Positions 46,036 to 54,508 of a stretch of DNA of 64,000 nucleotides are shown here, piece by piece. Made by a program: the position numbers and the translations under genes. The stretch's first letter is position 1; every line of letters begins with the position of its first letter. The stretch is from NCBI GenBank assembly GCA_964521625.1, contig CAZFSM010000012.1, forward strand, positions 58,924 through 122,923, written 5' to 3'. Under the pieces are notes generated by a model that saw only the letters and a program-made list of their open reading frames with translations, did no database searches and was not told the origin of the DNA. Source of the stretch: UBA1444 sp964521625. Lineage in GTDB: Bacteria > Bacillota > Negativicutes > UBA1444.

Positions 46036-47145
46036 TTATTTTTCCTCCCTATGCAGATGCAGCAAGCCATTTTCCGCCAACAGCTTCATGAAATGCAGGA
46101 AAACATCCCACGACAGCGGCAAAAATCGCCGATGCAACTGTTCAAACGTTTTTTTACCATCGATCGCAGAATAAATCGCCGCCATCGATTCCGGGGCGCA
46201 GACTTCGCCCATCGGCACAGCATCGTTGATTGGCAGCGCCCAACGCTCCACCTGGAAAAACACCTGGCCGTTTTCACGCCGCAGCTCAGCATAGGGTGAA
46301 CGAAACGGGATCAGCGAACGCAGAGCCGCATCGTCCAGCGTTGGCATCCGTCGCTTGTCATCAAGGGGTACACACAAGATCGTATGCTTGCGGATTCCGC
46401 CGGCCAAAATTTCTGCCAGCATCGCCTGTTCGATCAATGAAGTCCCTTGTAATCTTTGTTGCAACAGCTCCCCTGCTTCCGGCAAATATACCCGTGGATC
46501 ATACATATGCGGATGCAGAAACGCAAGTATTTTTAACCCCGCGCCCTCCACCAACGTAGTCAAGAAAGGAATCGTCCATTCACCTGGTTTTTCTGCCGAT
46601 TGCAATTCGACCCAGACCGAGTCGACCAAGGTTTGACTTTCCGTTTCTATGCGTTGATTGATCCGTTCCCGCGCCACTTTAATACCATTGGAACCCGGGT
46701 CAGTATCGCACTGCAGCTCGATAACGCCGCCCGGCGCCAGTTTGCTTGACCACGTTATTAGCTGATTGACCAAATCATCGATCTGATTCAGCGGGCGGCT
46801 GCAAAGAATAATGTCGGCCTGCTTTTCGTCAGTATCTGTGAACTGCACATTAATCAGGCCAAGTCGTTCAGCATAGTCCTTGGCTTGCGCCAACGATTCC
46901 GCATCGGCATCGGTCAGCAAGTATTGCGCACCCGTATGAACCAGCGCCGAGACAATGGCGCTTTCGCCAGTGCCGCAGGCAACATCATGAATCTGTAATT
47001 TTTCAAATGGTTTCCATGCCGGAAAGCCAAAATGTTCGATCCAGGCCAAACTATGAAACGAGGTTACGGTAACCTGCCCTGTGCCGACTTTTACCTGATA
47101 CAAACTTTCGGGAACTGTGCCTTGCCATTCATCTGGATATTTCAT
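46036..47145 (-). CDS. SAM-dependent methyltransferase-like protein
   Basis: This 369-residue protein has a class I methyltransferase motif I (IHDVACGTGESAI, around 49-61), motif II (YLLTDADAE) and a motif IV-like ADIILCSRPL. The last ~90 residues form a separate helical part. It is the first gene of the sugar locus; GGAGG lies 7 nt before ATG 47145. It might methylate the glycan or flagellin, and the target cannot be told from the sequence. The acidic motif-I residue is less typical, so activity is uncertain. Confidence 0.7.
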   Translation of the reverse strand: MKYPDEWQGTVPESLYQVKVGTGQVTVTSFHSLAWIEHFGFPAWKPFEKLQIHDVACGTGESAIVSALVHTGAQYLLTDADAESLAQAKDYAERLGLINVQFTDTDEKQADIILCSRPLNQIDDLVNQLITWSSKLAPGGVIELQCDTDPGSNGIKVARERINQRIETESQTLVDSVWVELQSAEKPGEWTIPFLTTLVEGAGLKILAFLHPHMYDPRVYLPEAGELLQQRLQGTSLIEQAMLAEILAGGIRKHTILCVPLDDKRRMPTLDDAALRSLIPFRSPYAELRRENGQVFFQVERWALPINDAVPMGEVCAPESMAAIYSAIDGKKTFEQLHRRFLPLSWDVFLHFMKLLAENGLLHLHREEK

Positions 47146-47227
47146 CGGTTCGCCTCCTGCTCTCCAAAATCCTCTACGATACAAATAGTATATCGTAAAA
47201 AATGGCAAAAAAGAAAAGAGGCAAAGG

Positions 47228-47265
47228 AAAACGGGGACTGTCCCCGAAAGGACTGTCCCCGTTTT
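47228..47265 (-). terminator. Terminator after flagellin A, built from GGGGAC-N-GTCCCC repeats
   Basis: A long imperfect inverted repeat (AAAACGGGGACTGTCC with its complement) carries TTTT on the minus-strand side and also T on the plus side. It lies between the flagellin A stop and the sugar locus. Confidence 0.8.
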
Positions 47266-47291
47266 CTTGTTTCGGTTGCCCGATTTTTCTA

Positions 47292-50072
47292 CTACCGGAG
47301 CAGTTGCAGCACGTTCTGCGGCAGTTGGTTGGCCTGGGCCAGCATGGCGGTAGCCGCCTGACTCAGGATGTTGTACTTGGTGAATTCCATCATCTGTTTC
47401 GCCATGTCGACGTCGCGGATGCGGGATTCGGCTGCCGTCAGGTTTTCGTAAGCAACGCTCAGGTTGCTGATGGTGTGGTCGATCCGGTTCTGCACCGCAC
47501 CGAGGGTCGCACGTTGGCTGGACACCCGGTTGATCGCCAGGTCGATCTTGCCGATCGCCCGGTTGGCCAGTTCGTTGCTGGTAACCTGGATGTTGTCCAC
47601 GCCGAGAGACGCCGTACCCATGTTGCCGATACCGATACCGATATCTTGTTTCTGGTTGGCGCCGATTTGCAGGACCATCGTGCGGTCAGCCAAGTGGACG
47701 AAGGTTTCGGCTTTGTTTGACGCACCGCCGGTGAATGTGAATGTGTTGGCGGTTGCATCCCAACAGGTTGTCACGCCGGTATTGGCGGCGAACTGAACGT
47801 CAACATTCTCATGGACAACGCCGATAAGATTGTTGTCGGACAATTTGACGCAAGTCGCAATAGTGGTGAGTTTATGCGCTTCCGTCACATCAACGTAGAA
47901 GTTGTTGTTTGACGCCTTCTGGATTGTCGACAGACTAAGCGCCGAAAGCACATTGTCGTCACCGACAAAGGTGAATTCGCCTGCGGTGCCGGCTACGGCG
48001 GACCGGATGACAAAGGTTCCCTTGACCGCTTCCAGTCCAGATGCGCAAGGGTTGGTAACAAAAGACACGAATTTGTCGGTGTTTGCTGCACCGACGAGTT
48101 CCGCTTGAGACAAACCATTGGCAATCGCTGCATTCAGTTTGTCGCGTACACTGCCAAAAGTGTCGGATCCGGTGATCGTGATGTTGGCTTTTTTGCCGTC
48201 ACCTTGGACGAGACTGATCGTCTGGGGATTCTCCAGGATGAAATTGCCGCTGGCATCCCAGAATTTATCCACATCATACAGTTTGGTGTTCAAGCCGGCA
48301 ATACAACCAATCGTGCTGTTGTCCGTTACCGTTGTTTTAAGTACGGTGAATAGCTCGGCATTGGCTTTGGTGTGTAAATAGGTATCTGTAGTCACTGTCA
48401 GTGCCGCGTCATTGTATGATCCTTTCAGGTTGTCCACCTGGAAGAACTTCAGATTGACGCTGTTGCGGTCTACCCGTGCTTTATCGAACGTGAATCGAAT
48501 AAAGCAAGTAGCGGTAACGCCCCCATCGTCGCTACAGGACAGCGAAATCTGCGAATCTGCGTTGGCAACGTTCGTTCCAGTCCCGTTGACAACGAGTTTA
48601 TCACAGGCTTTAATGGAGGTTGATGCGCAGAAACCAAGCGAAACACAGCCCAACCCATTGCCAAGTTCAATCGTATTGCAAGTACCAAGCGTAACGCACA
48701 CAATGCTCCAGGTTGCGCTGTCGGTATTGCAGCCGTTCTGGTTAATATGGTGGGTCATGTAGCGAACCTGGGCCGTACAACTCGTGCCGCATACGCTGTC
48801 AACAACGAACAACATGGATATGTTGCCAGCCGAGCAGGTATACCCGACGCAAACATACGCCATCTGTTGGCCGAGACAACTGTAGTAGCCGCCAATGCAG
48901 GTGCATGTCCCGGCAGTTGCAGCAGTGATGCAACGGGTTGTGTTGATGGCGAAAGTCCCTTCCTTCATCGCACTATTCATCACCGCACCGGTCACGTTTT
49001 TGGTTGCCTGGGTGGTCACCCAGCCATTCTGCGCAACACAACCATAGCAGGCGTTGTTCGTGCTCTGCGAACAAGACAGGCCGGTGCTGGCGCCACCAGT
49101 AGTATCAACACCACTAGCTGCACCAAAAACAAAAGTGCCCGCCGTTGTGCAAGGCTTCACGATGGTTGCGGTCAGAGTAAAGTCCTGGCCGCAAGTTTTC
49201 GAAGTGATCCGCAGGTCGGTATCAATGCAAGCAAGCACTTTGGTTGAAAGGTTGGCATCGGCATTAATCATGCCTGCAATACTCGTGGCATTGGAGCCAT
49301 TGATGTCAGAACAGGTTACGGAGTACACGCAGCCGCCACCAAAATCAAAGGTCAAAGTTAATGTCGAGCAGCCGTCTCCTGTTGCTACGCTTCCTGCGGT
49401 AACCTCTAGGCAGATTTCAGAGTATCTCCCTTCGCAGAAAGAGCTGGTTGAAACCGCTGCCGATTCAACACTGGAGGCATGCTTAACTTTGAAGATATCA
49501 GACTTTTGGACCTGCGCGGTTCCTACTTCGGCTTCAATAGCTAGTTTGTAGTTGCCGCCGCCAGGAGCCTTTTGGCCAAACTGGTCAAGGACCCGCAGAC
49601 CGTCGCGCATGAAGATTTTGGTGGTCAGTTTGTCGCTCGAAACGACAGCAGAAGTAGACCCATCCAACAGGCTCTTGCCGTTGAACTGGGTCGTGCCGGC
49701 GATCCGATCGATTTCCGAGGTCAGTTGGTCGATTTCCGCCTGGATGTTCGAGCGGTCCTGCGATGTGTAGGTATCGTTGGCTGCCTGTACCGACAGTTCG
49801 CGCATACGCTGCAGGATCGAGTGGGTTTCGTTGAGGGCGCCTTCAGCGGTCTGAATCAGCGAGATGCCGTCTTGCGCGTTCCGGGTGGCTTGGTCGAGCC
49901 CGCGGATTTGGCTGCGCATTTTTTCGGAAATCGCCAGACCGGCTGCGTCATCGGCAGCCCGGTTGATCCGGAGGCCGGATGACAGTTTTTGCAGGGAACG
50001 GGATACATTGCTGTTGTTCGACTGGAGAGTAAAATACGCGTTCAGAGCTGGTAGGTTGTGATTGATAATCAT
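47292..50072 (-). CDS. Giant cysteine-rich flagellin A
   Basis: Flagellin of 926 aa, against about 270-500 usually. The conserved N-terminal part (1 to ~170: MIINHNLPALNAYFTLQSNN, RINRAADDAAGLAISEKMRSQIRGL) and C-terminal part (about 820-926: AESRIRDVDMAKQMMEFTKYNIL, ...ANQLPQNVLQLLR) are free of Cys. The Ser/Thr-rich variable part (about 210-780) contains 31 Cys, many in short-spaced pairs (TCTC, CYGC). Flagellins normally lack Cys. Transcription starts from a sigma-28 promoter and the 125-nt leader carries a CsrA-type hairpin. It is a close paralog of flagellin B. Confidence 0.95.
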   Translation of the reverse strand: MIINHNLPALNAYFTLQSNNSNVSRSLQKLSSGLRINRAADDAAGLAISEKMRSQIRGLDQATRNAQDGISLIQTAEGALNETHSILQRMRELSVQAANDTYTSQDRSNIQAEIDQLTSEIDRIAGTTQFNGKSLLDGSTSAVVSSDKLTTKIFMRDGLRVLDQFGQKAPGGGNYKLAIEAEVGTAQVQKSDIFKVKHASSVESAAVSTSSFCEGRYSEICLEVTAGSVATGDGCSTLTLTFDFGGGCVYSVTCSDINGSNATSIAGMINADANLSTKVLACIDTDLRITSKTCGQDFTLTATIVKPCTTAGTFVFGAASGVDTTGGASTGLSCSQSTNNACYGCVAQNGWVTTQATKNVTGAVMNSAMKEGTFAINTTRCITAATAGTCTCIGGYYSCLGQQMAYVCVGYTCSAGNISMLFVVDSVCGTSCTAQVRYMTHHINQNGCNTDSATWSIVCVTLGTCNTIELGNGLGCVSLGFCASTSIKACDKLVVNGTGTNVANADSQISLSCSDDGGVTATCFIRFTFDKARVDRNSVNLKFFQVDNLKGSYNDAALTVTTDTYLHTKANAELFTVLKTTVTDNSTIGCIAGLNTKLYDVDKFWDASGNFILENPQTISLVQGDGKKANITITGSDTFGSVRDKLNAAIANGLSQAELVGAANTDKFVSFVTNPCASGLEAVKGTFVIRSAVAGTAGEFTFVGDDNVLSALSLSTIQKASNNNFYVDVTEAHKLTTIATCVKLSDNNLIGVVHENVDVQFAANTGVTTCWDATANTFTFTGGASNKAETFVHLADRTMVLQIGANQKQDIGIGIGNMGTASLGVDNIQVTSNELANRAIGKIDLAINRVSSQRATLGAVQNRIDHTISNLSVAYENLTAAESRIRDVDMAKQMMEFTKYNILSQAATAMLAQANQLPQNVLQLLR

Positions 50073-50101
50073 TAGTTTTCCCTTCTTCCTTGAAGTTTAG
50101 T

Positions 50102-50121
50102 CACGGACGTCCTTGCCCGTG
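50102..50121 (-). promoter_or_regulatory. CsrA-type hairpin in the flagellin A leader
   Basis: Minus strand: CACGG and CCGTG form a stem around a loop containing AAGGA. A second AAGGA overlaps the ribosome site just before the ATG. A GGA hairpin plus an SD-overlapping GGA is the arrangement by which CsrA represses hag in Bacillus. csrA and fliW lie 3-4 kb upstream. Confidence 0.65.
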
Positions 50122-50202
50122 CTGTGAGCGCCGCCAGATTTTCTCTTCCTCTTCAGTGGCCGCCGAAGATTTGAAAAAAGATTCTATTGGCTCTCAATCT
50201 GA

Positions 50203-50230
50203 TTATCGGAATAGAGTTTTATTTTCTTAA
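50203..50230 (-). promoter_or_regulatory. Sigma-28 promoter of flagellin A
   Basis: Minus strand TTAA (50230-50227), 16-bp spacer, TCCGATAA (50210-50203). Start expected near 50196, about 125 nt before the ATG. Confidence 0.88.
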
Positions 50231-50286
50231 GTGTTTTTTGAAAAGTTTTTGAAAATATTTTTTGGCTTGAACAGATGGATATGCAA

Positions 50287-50336
50287 CGCAATAAAAGCAG
50301 GGACCGACAACCATACGGAAGTCGATCCCTGCTTTT
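50287..50336 (-). terminator. Terminator after flagellin B
   Basis: A 16-bp stem with one G-T pair (AAAAGCAGGGATCGAC and its complement, 12-nt loop) is followed by TTTTATTG on the minus strand, 25 bp past the flagellin B stop. Confidence 0.92.
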
Positions 50337-50361
50337 ATATTTGTGATGTAGTTGCTGCGTT

Positions 50362-53148
50362 TTACTTCAGCAGCTGCAGAACCGTCTGCGGCAGCTGGTT
50401 GGCCTGGGCCAGCATCGCCGTGGCCGCCTGGTTCAGGATGTTGAACTTTGTGAAGTTCATCATTTCCTTGGCCATGTCGACATCGCGGATACGCGATTCG
50501 GCGGCGGTCAGGTTTTCGGTGGTTGTCGCCAGACTGTTGATCGAGTGGTCCAGCCTGTTTTGCAACGCACCGAGGGTGGCCCGTTGCGAGGAAACCAAAC
50601 CGATGGCTTTGTCGATCTTGCCAATCGCTTCATTTGCCAATGCGTTGGTTGTCACCTGGACATTGTCGACGCCCAGCGAATACTTGCTCATGTTGCCAAT
50701 CGCTGCACCCACGTCCTGTTTCTGGTTGGCGCCGATCTGGAACACCATTGTCCGGTCGGCCAGATGGATGAATGTGCTGCAGTAGTTGTTGGCGCCGCCT
50801 GTCATGACGAACGAACTTGTCGTGGCGTCCCAGCAGGTGATCAGGCCGGAGTTGGAAGCAAATTGCACATCGACGTTTTCATGTACAACACCGACCAGAT
50901 TGTTGTCCGCCACTGTGACATTGGTTGCCACCACACAACCGTAGTGCGCCTCTGTCACGTCGATCGAGTAGACGTTGCCGGTGGCTTTCTGGATGGTCAT
51001 CAGGCTGAGGGCTGCGATCACGTTGTCGTCGCCGACGAAATTAATCTCGCCATCTTTGCCGGCGATGGCCGAACGGATGACAAATGTTCCTTTTACGGCT
51101 TCCAGGCCGGCAGCGCAGGGGCTGGTGACAAAGGACACGAACTTGTCGGAGTTGGCGCAGCCGACAATCGCCGTCTGTCCGAGACCTGTGCCGATCGCTT
51201 CGTTGAGTTTGTTCTGCAGGGTGCAGAAAGTATCGGCGCCAGTGATGGAGATATTGACTTTTTTTCCATCGCCCTGTACCAGGGTGATTGTCTGCGGTGT
51301 TTCCAGAATGAAGTTTCCATTGGCATCCCAGAACTTGTCCACATCGTACAATTTTGTGCTCAATCCGGCCAGACAGCCAATCGTGCTGTCATCGGAAACA
51401 ACCGACTTTGTGACCGTGAAGGTGGCTGTGCTGCTGGCGCTGTGAATGAAAGTATCGGTTGTCACCGTCAGGGCGGCGTCACTGTAGGCGCCTTTCAAGT
51501 TATCCACCTGGAAGAACTTCAGATTCACGCTGTTACGATCGACCCGCGTCGTATTAAAGGCGAAGGTTGCAAAGCAGGTGAAGTTGACGCCTCCATCACT
51601 GCTGCAGGTCACAATGACTGCCGAATCGGTGATTGCCGTGGCTGCTTTTGTATTGATGACAGTTTTATCGCAGGCTTTGACAGTATTGGCTGAACAAAGA
51701 TTCAGTTGAATACAGCCTAGGCCTGTTCCAAAATCAATCCAGTTTGTGGTTGAAAGAGTTACGCAAACAGTGGTCCAGACCGCATTGTCAATATTGCAGC
51801 CGGTCTTGTTGACGCCGTGGGTCATGTAGCTGACCATAGCTGTGCAGGCTGTCTGGCAAACGCTGTCAACTACCAGGATACTGGACAGGTTGATGCTGGT
51901 GCAGGTATTTTCCGTAGCCACAGCTGAAACCATGTTGATTCCCGTGCAGCTATAGAATGAACCGACGCACGATACCGCTGCGGCAACCACAGCAAGCGTC
52001 CGGCAAGTGTTGATCCCATAAACGCCTTCTTTCATTGCTGAGCTCATGGCTACGCTGGTCACGTTTTTGGTCGCCTGGGTGGTAACAATATTGGTATCAA
52101 CCGTCACGTTGTTGTAACATGAATTATTTGTCGTAAACGAATATGTTGTGGCAGCCGCTGCCGCACTGACGGTCGTGCCGAAACGGAAAGCGCCTGCTGA
52201 AGTCCCGTTACAATTGGTCGTGATCGTACCGGTAACCGTAAAATCCTGACCGGCAGTCTTGCTGATGAGACACAGCAGTGTGTCACCGGTAGAAGCACTG
52301 GCGCAAATACGGCTGCTCAGATTGGCATCGCCGCGAATCGCTGCCGATAATGCCGTAGCACCTGTCGAAGTAAGAGTGGAAACACATACGCTATACACGC
52401 ATCCGCCGCCAAAATCAAAGGTTACGGTAAGCTGAGCGCAAGCGTCGCCGCTATTGGCCACGGCATTGCCTGCGGCCATCGTGACTGCCGAGGAAGAAAA
52501 CCGGCCATCGCAGTAATTTTCATTGCCGATTTTGGTTGTGTCCATACTGGCCGCATGTTTTATTTTAAAGATATCCGACTTTTGCACTTGAGCCGCTCCG
52601 CCGGTTGCCTCGATATCCAGACGATAATTGCCGCCGCCGGCCGATTTCTGGCCGAATTGGTCGAGCACCCGCAGACCGTCGCGCATGAATACTTTTGTAG
52701 TCAGTTTGTCGGTCGATACGAGCGCTGCCGTCGATCCGTCAAGCAAGTTTTTGCCGTTAAACTGGGTCGAGGAAGAAATCCGGTCGATCTCAGCTGTCAA
52801 TTGGTCAATTTCCGCCTGAATGTTTTGACGGTCCTGGGATGTATAAGTATCGTTGGCAGCCTGAACCGCCAATTCACGCATACGTTGCAGGATCGAGTGG
52901 GTTTCGCTCAGGGCGCCTTCCGCCGTCTGAATGAGGGAGATGCCATCCTGGGCATTGCGCTGAGCCTGGTCCAGACCGCGGATTTGGCTGCGCATCTTCT
53001 CGGAAATGGCCAGTCCTGCTGCGTCGTCGGCGGCGCGGTTGATCCGCATGCCGGAAGATAGCTTCTCAAGAGACTTGGATACACCAGTGTTGTTTAGCAT
53101 CAAACGATTATAGGTATTCAAAGCCGATATATTATGGTTGATAATCAT
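50362..53148 (-). CDS. Giant cysteine-rich flagellin B
   Basis: Flagellin of 928 aa, clearly paralogous to flagellin A over its whole length, including the variable part. The termini are standard (MIINHNISALNTYNRLMLNN; AESRIRDVDMAKEMMNFTKFNIL...QLPQTVLQLLK). The variable domain has 28 Cys, several at positions shared with flagellin A (FDFGGGCVYSV, VVDSVC, STIGC, TTCWDA-like). AAGGAGGA lies before the ATG. No sigma-28 site is visible in the 79 bp to csrA, so it may be read from an upstream promoter with csrA, unlike flagellin A. Confidence 0.95.
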   Translation of the reverse strand: MIINHNISALNTYNRLMLNNTGVSKSLEKLSSGMRINRAADDAAGLAISEKMRSQIRGLDQAQRNAQDGISLIQTAEGALSETHSILQRMRELAVQAANDTYTSQDRQNIQAEIDQLTAEIDRISSSTQFNGKNLLDGSTAALVSTDKLTTKVFMRDGLRVLDQFGQKSAGGGNYRLDIEATGGAAQVQKSDIFKIKHAASMDTTKIGNENYCDGRFSSSAVTMAAGNAVANSGDACAQLTVTFDFGGGCVYSVCVSTLTSTGATALSAAIRGDANLSSRICASASTGDTLLCLISKTAGQDFTVTGTITTNCNGTSAGAFRFGTTVSAAAAATTYSFTTNNSCYNNVTVDTNIVTTQATKNVTSVAMSSAMKEGVYGINTCRTLAVVAAAVSCVGSFYSCTGINMVSAVATENTCTSINLSSILVVDSVCQTACTAMVSYMTHGVNKTGCNIDNAVWTTVCVTLSTTNWIDFGTGLGCIQLNLCSANTVKACDKTVINTKAATAITDSAVIVTCSSDGGVNFTCFATFAFNTTRVDRNSVNLKFFQVDNLKGAYSDAALTVTTDTFIHSASSTATFTVTKSVVSDDSTIGCLAGLSTKLYDVDKFWDANGNFILETPQTITLVQGDGKKVNISITGADTFCTLQNKLNEAIGTGLGQTAIVGCANSDKFVSFVTSPCAAGLEAVKGTFVIRSAIAGKDGEINFVGDDNVIAALSLMTIQKATGNVYSIDVTEAHYGCVVATNVTVADNNLVGVVHENVDVQFASNSGLITCWDATTSSFVMTGGANNYCSTFIHLADRTMVFQIGANQKQDVGAAIGNMSKYSLGVDNVQVTTNALANEAIGKIDKAIGLVSSQRATLGALQNRLDHSINSLATTTENLTAAESRIRDVDMAKEMMNFTKFNILNQAATAMLAQANQLPQTVLQLLK

Positions 53149-53227
53149 GGCTCATATCCTCCTTGATTCTGTTTTTATTTCCCTGTCACTTTTTGTTAAA
53201 GCCGGGGATTTTTTCTCTGTTCCGCGC

Positions 53228-53452
53228 TTATTTGATTTTCTTCAGGCCATCCAGTTGTTTCATGTCACCGGCGATGGCTGCCGCTTTATTTTCCGCAATG
53301 ATCGCTTCATAAATTTCGCCGCGATATATTTTCACTTCGCGCGGTGCGTCCACCGCGATCCGTACGCTGTCCCCCTTGACTTCGACCACAGTCAGGGAAA
53401 CATTGTCACCGATGAATATTTTTTCACCTGGTTTTCTTGTCAATACCAGCAT
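53228..53452 (-). CDS. csrA: CsrA, carbon storage / flagellin translation regulator
   Basis: This RNA-binding dimeric repressor (74 aa) has MLVLTRKPGEKIFIGDNVSLTVVEVKGDSVRIAVDAPREVKIYRGEIY, including the RNA-binding Arg in VKIYRGE. In Firmicutes CsrA represses flagellin translation and FliW sequesters it. It lies directly after fliW, separated by a G7 tract, and before flagellin B. The C-terminal tail after residue ~55 is a little longer than in E. coli CsrA. Confidence 0.97.
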   Translation of the reverse strand: MLVLTRKPGEKIFIGDNVSLTVVEVKGDSVRIAVDAPREVKIYRGEIYEAIIAENKAAAIAGDMKQLDGLKKIK

Positions 53453-53456
53453 ATGC

Positions 53457-53927
53457 TCAGCCCCCCCGCTTGGTTTCTTTGGGGGCGGGTTTCATCTTGA
53501 TCCCTTCGGGAAACAAGGGTTGTTGAACCGAGTAATGTTTGTTTTCAATGATCAGCTGTGCGCCGATCCGTTTGACCCAGTTCACCACGATCGGCGCCAG
53601 CAGGTTGACTGTCATCTGTTCCAGCGTGTCCTTCAGTGTAGCCACTGTATAGACATGGGGCAGATTGTCAGCCGAAAATCCCCACTCCGCTGCCGCCTGA
53701 TCATCCAGTTCAAATGCGTAGTCGTTGTAAAACCGGTAAGGGTCTGCCAACAAGAACGTCAGGTCCGGGTCGCTGATCGACTGCAGAATCGAAAACGGGC
53801 TGTCCTGTTCATAAGGAAAGAGCGCGAATTTCGTTTCACCGGGGAATCCGGGCAGCCCATCTGCAAAACAGATGATACATTCCTCCGGAACCTCAATTTC
53901 ACCGAAACGTGTCGTTGCTATATTCAT
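53457..53927 (-). CDS. fliW: FliW, flagellar assembly factor / CsrA antagonist (copy 1)
   Basis: This 156-residue FliW has the pattern ATTRFGEIEVPEECIICFADGLPGFPGETKFALFPYEQDSPFSILQSI..P.L.FLL.DPY. It binds CsrA or flagellin and thereby links filament secretion to translation. It overlaps copy 2 as ATGA. Its last codons (CGG GGG GGC TGA) end in a G7 run three bases from the csrA ribosome-site region. Loss of one G would fuse it in frame with CsrA. Confidence 0.95.
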   Translation of the reverse strand: MNIATTRFGEIEVPEECIICFADGLPGFPGETKFALFPYEQDSPFSILQSISDPDLTFLLADPYRFYNDYAFELDDQAAAEWGFSADNLPHVYTVATLKDTLEQMTVNLLAPIVVNWVKRIGAQLIIENKHYSVQQPLFPEGIKMKPAPKETKRGG

Positions 53928-54439
53928 CCGATCGCCTCCTGCCTCAGCTCGTACGCTACGGGTTTGACATTTTGCCTTGCCCGGTTGCCGTCCCGCTTCC
54001 GGTCCAGGCTAAACCCCTCCGGGAAGAGCGGCTGACGAACCGCATACGACGAATTTTGCAGCGTCATCTGCACCGCTGTCCGATTGGACCAGTTGACCAG
54101 AACCGGTCCGAGCAGATTCACGGTTGCGTCTTCCAGTTTGTCATGCAGCGTGGTCAGCGTGTAAACGGCCGGCGGGTTCGTGGTAGAAAATCCAAGGTCT
54201 GCCGCCAGCTCATCTTCCAGTTCGAACACGTACCCGTCAAAGAAACGATAGGGGTCAACCATCAAGAATGTCAGCGCCGCGTTACTGACGGACTGCAAGA
54301 GATAGAACGGGCTATTTTCTTCGTAAGGGAACAGGGCGAAACGTTTGTGTCGGGGAAAACCGGCGAGACTGGAGACGAAGCGGATGATACACTCCGCAGG
54401 CACATTCAGTTCGCCAAACCGGGTTGTCTGAATCTTCAT
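53924..54439 (-). CDS. fliW: FliW, second copy
   Basis: This 171-residue paralog of the adjacent FliW (QTTRFGELNVPAECIIRFVSSLAGFPRHKRFALFPYEENSPFYLLQSV) has an extra basic tail (SLDRKRDGNRARQNVKPVAYELRQEAIG). The pair is a tandem duplication that has diverged. Two FliW copies might match the two flagellins; this is inference. GAGGAGGG precedes the ATG. Confidence 0.93.
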   Translation of the reverse strand: MKIQTTRFGELNVPAECIIRFVSSLAGFPRHKRFALFPYEENSPFYLLQSVSNAALTFLMVDPYRFFDGYVFELEDELAADLGFSTTNPPAVYTLTTLHDKLEDATVNLLGPVLVNWSNRTAVQMTLQNSSYAVRQPLFPEGFSLDRKRDGNRARQNVKPVAYELRQEAIG

Positions 54440-54508
54440 CGAGGGTCCCTCCTCACTTGACTGTTAAGTCAATCCTTTTAATTTCTCTGGTTTTCAGGTT
54501 TTTCATGT

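Noticed and set aside
50545..51693. Plus-strand frame of 382 codons inside flagellin B
   Set aside because: Antisense shadow arising from the Thr/Ala/Val-biased flagellin codons.
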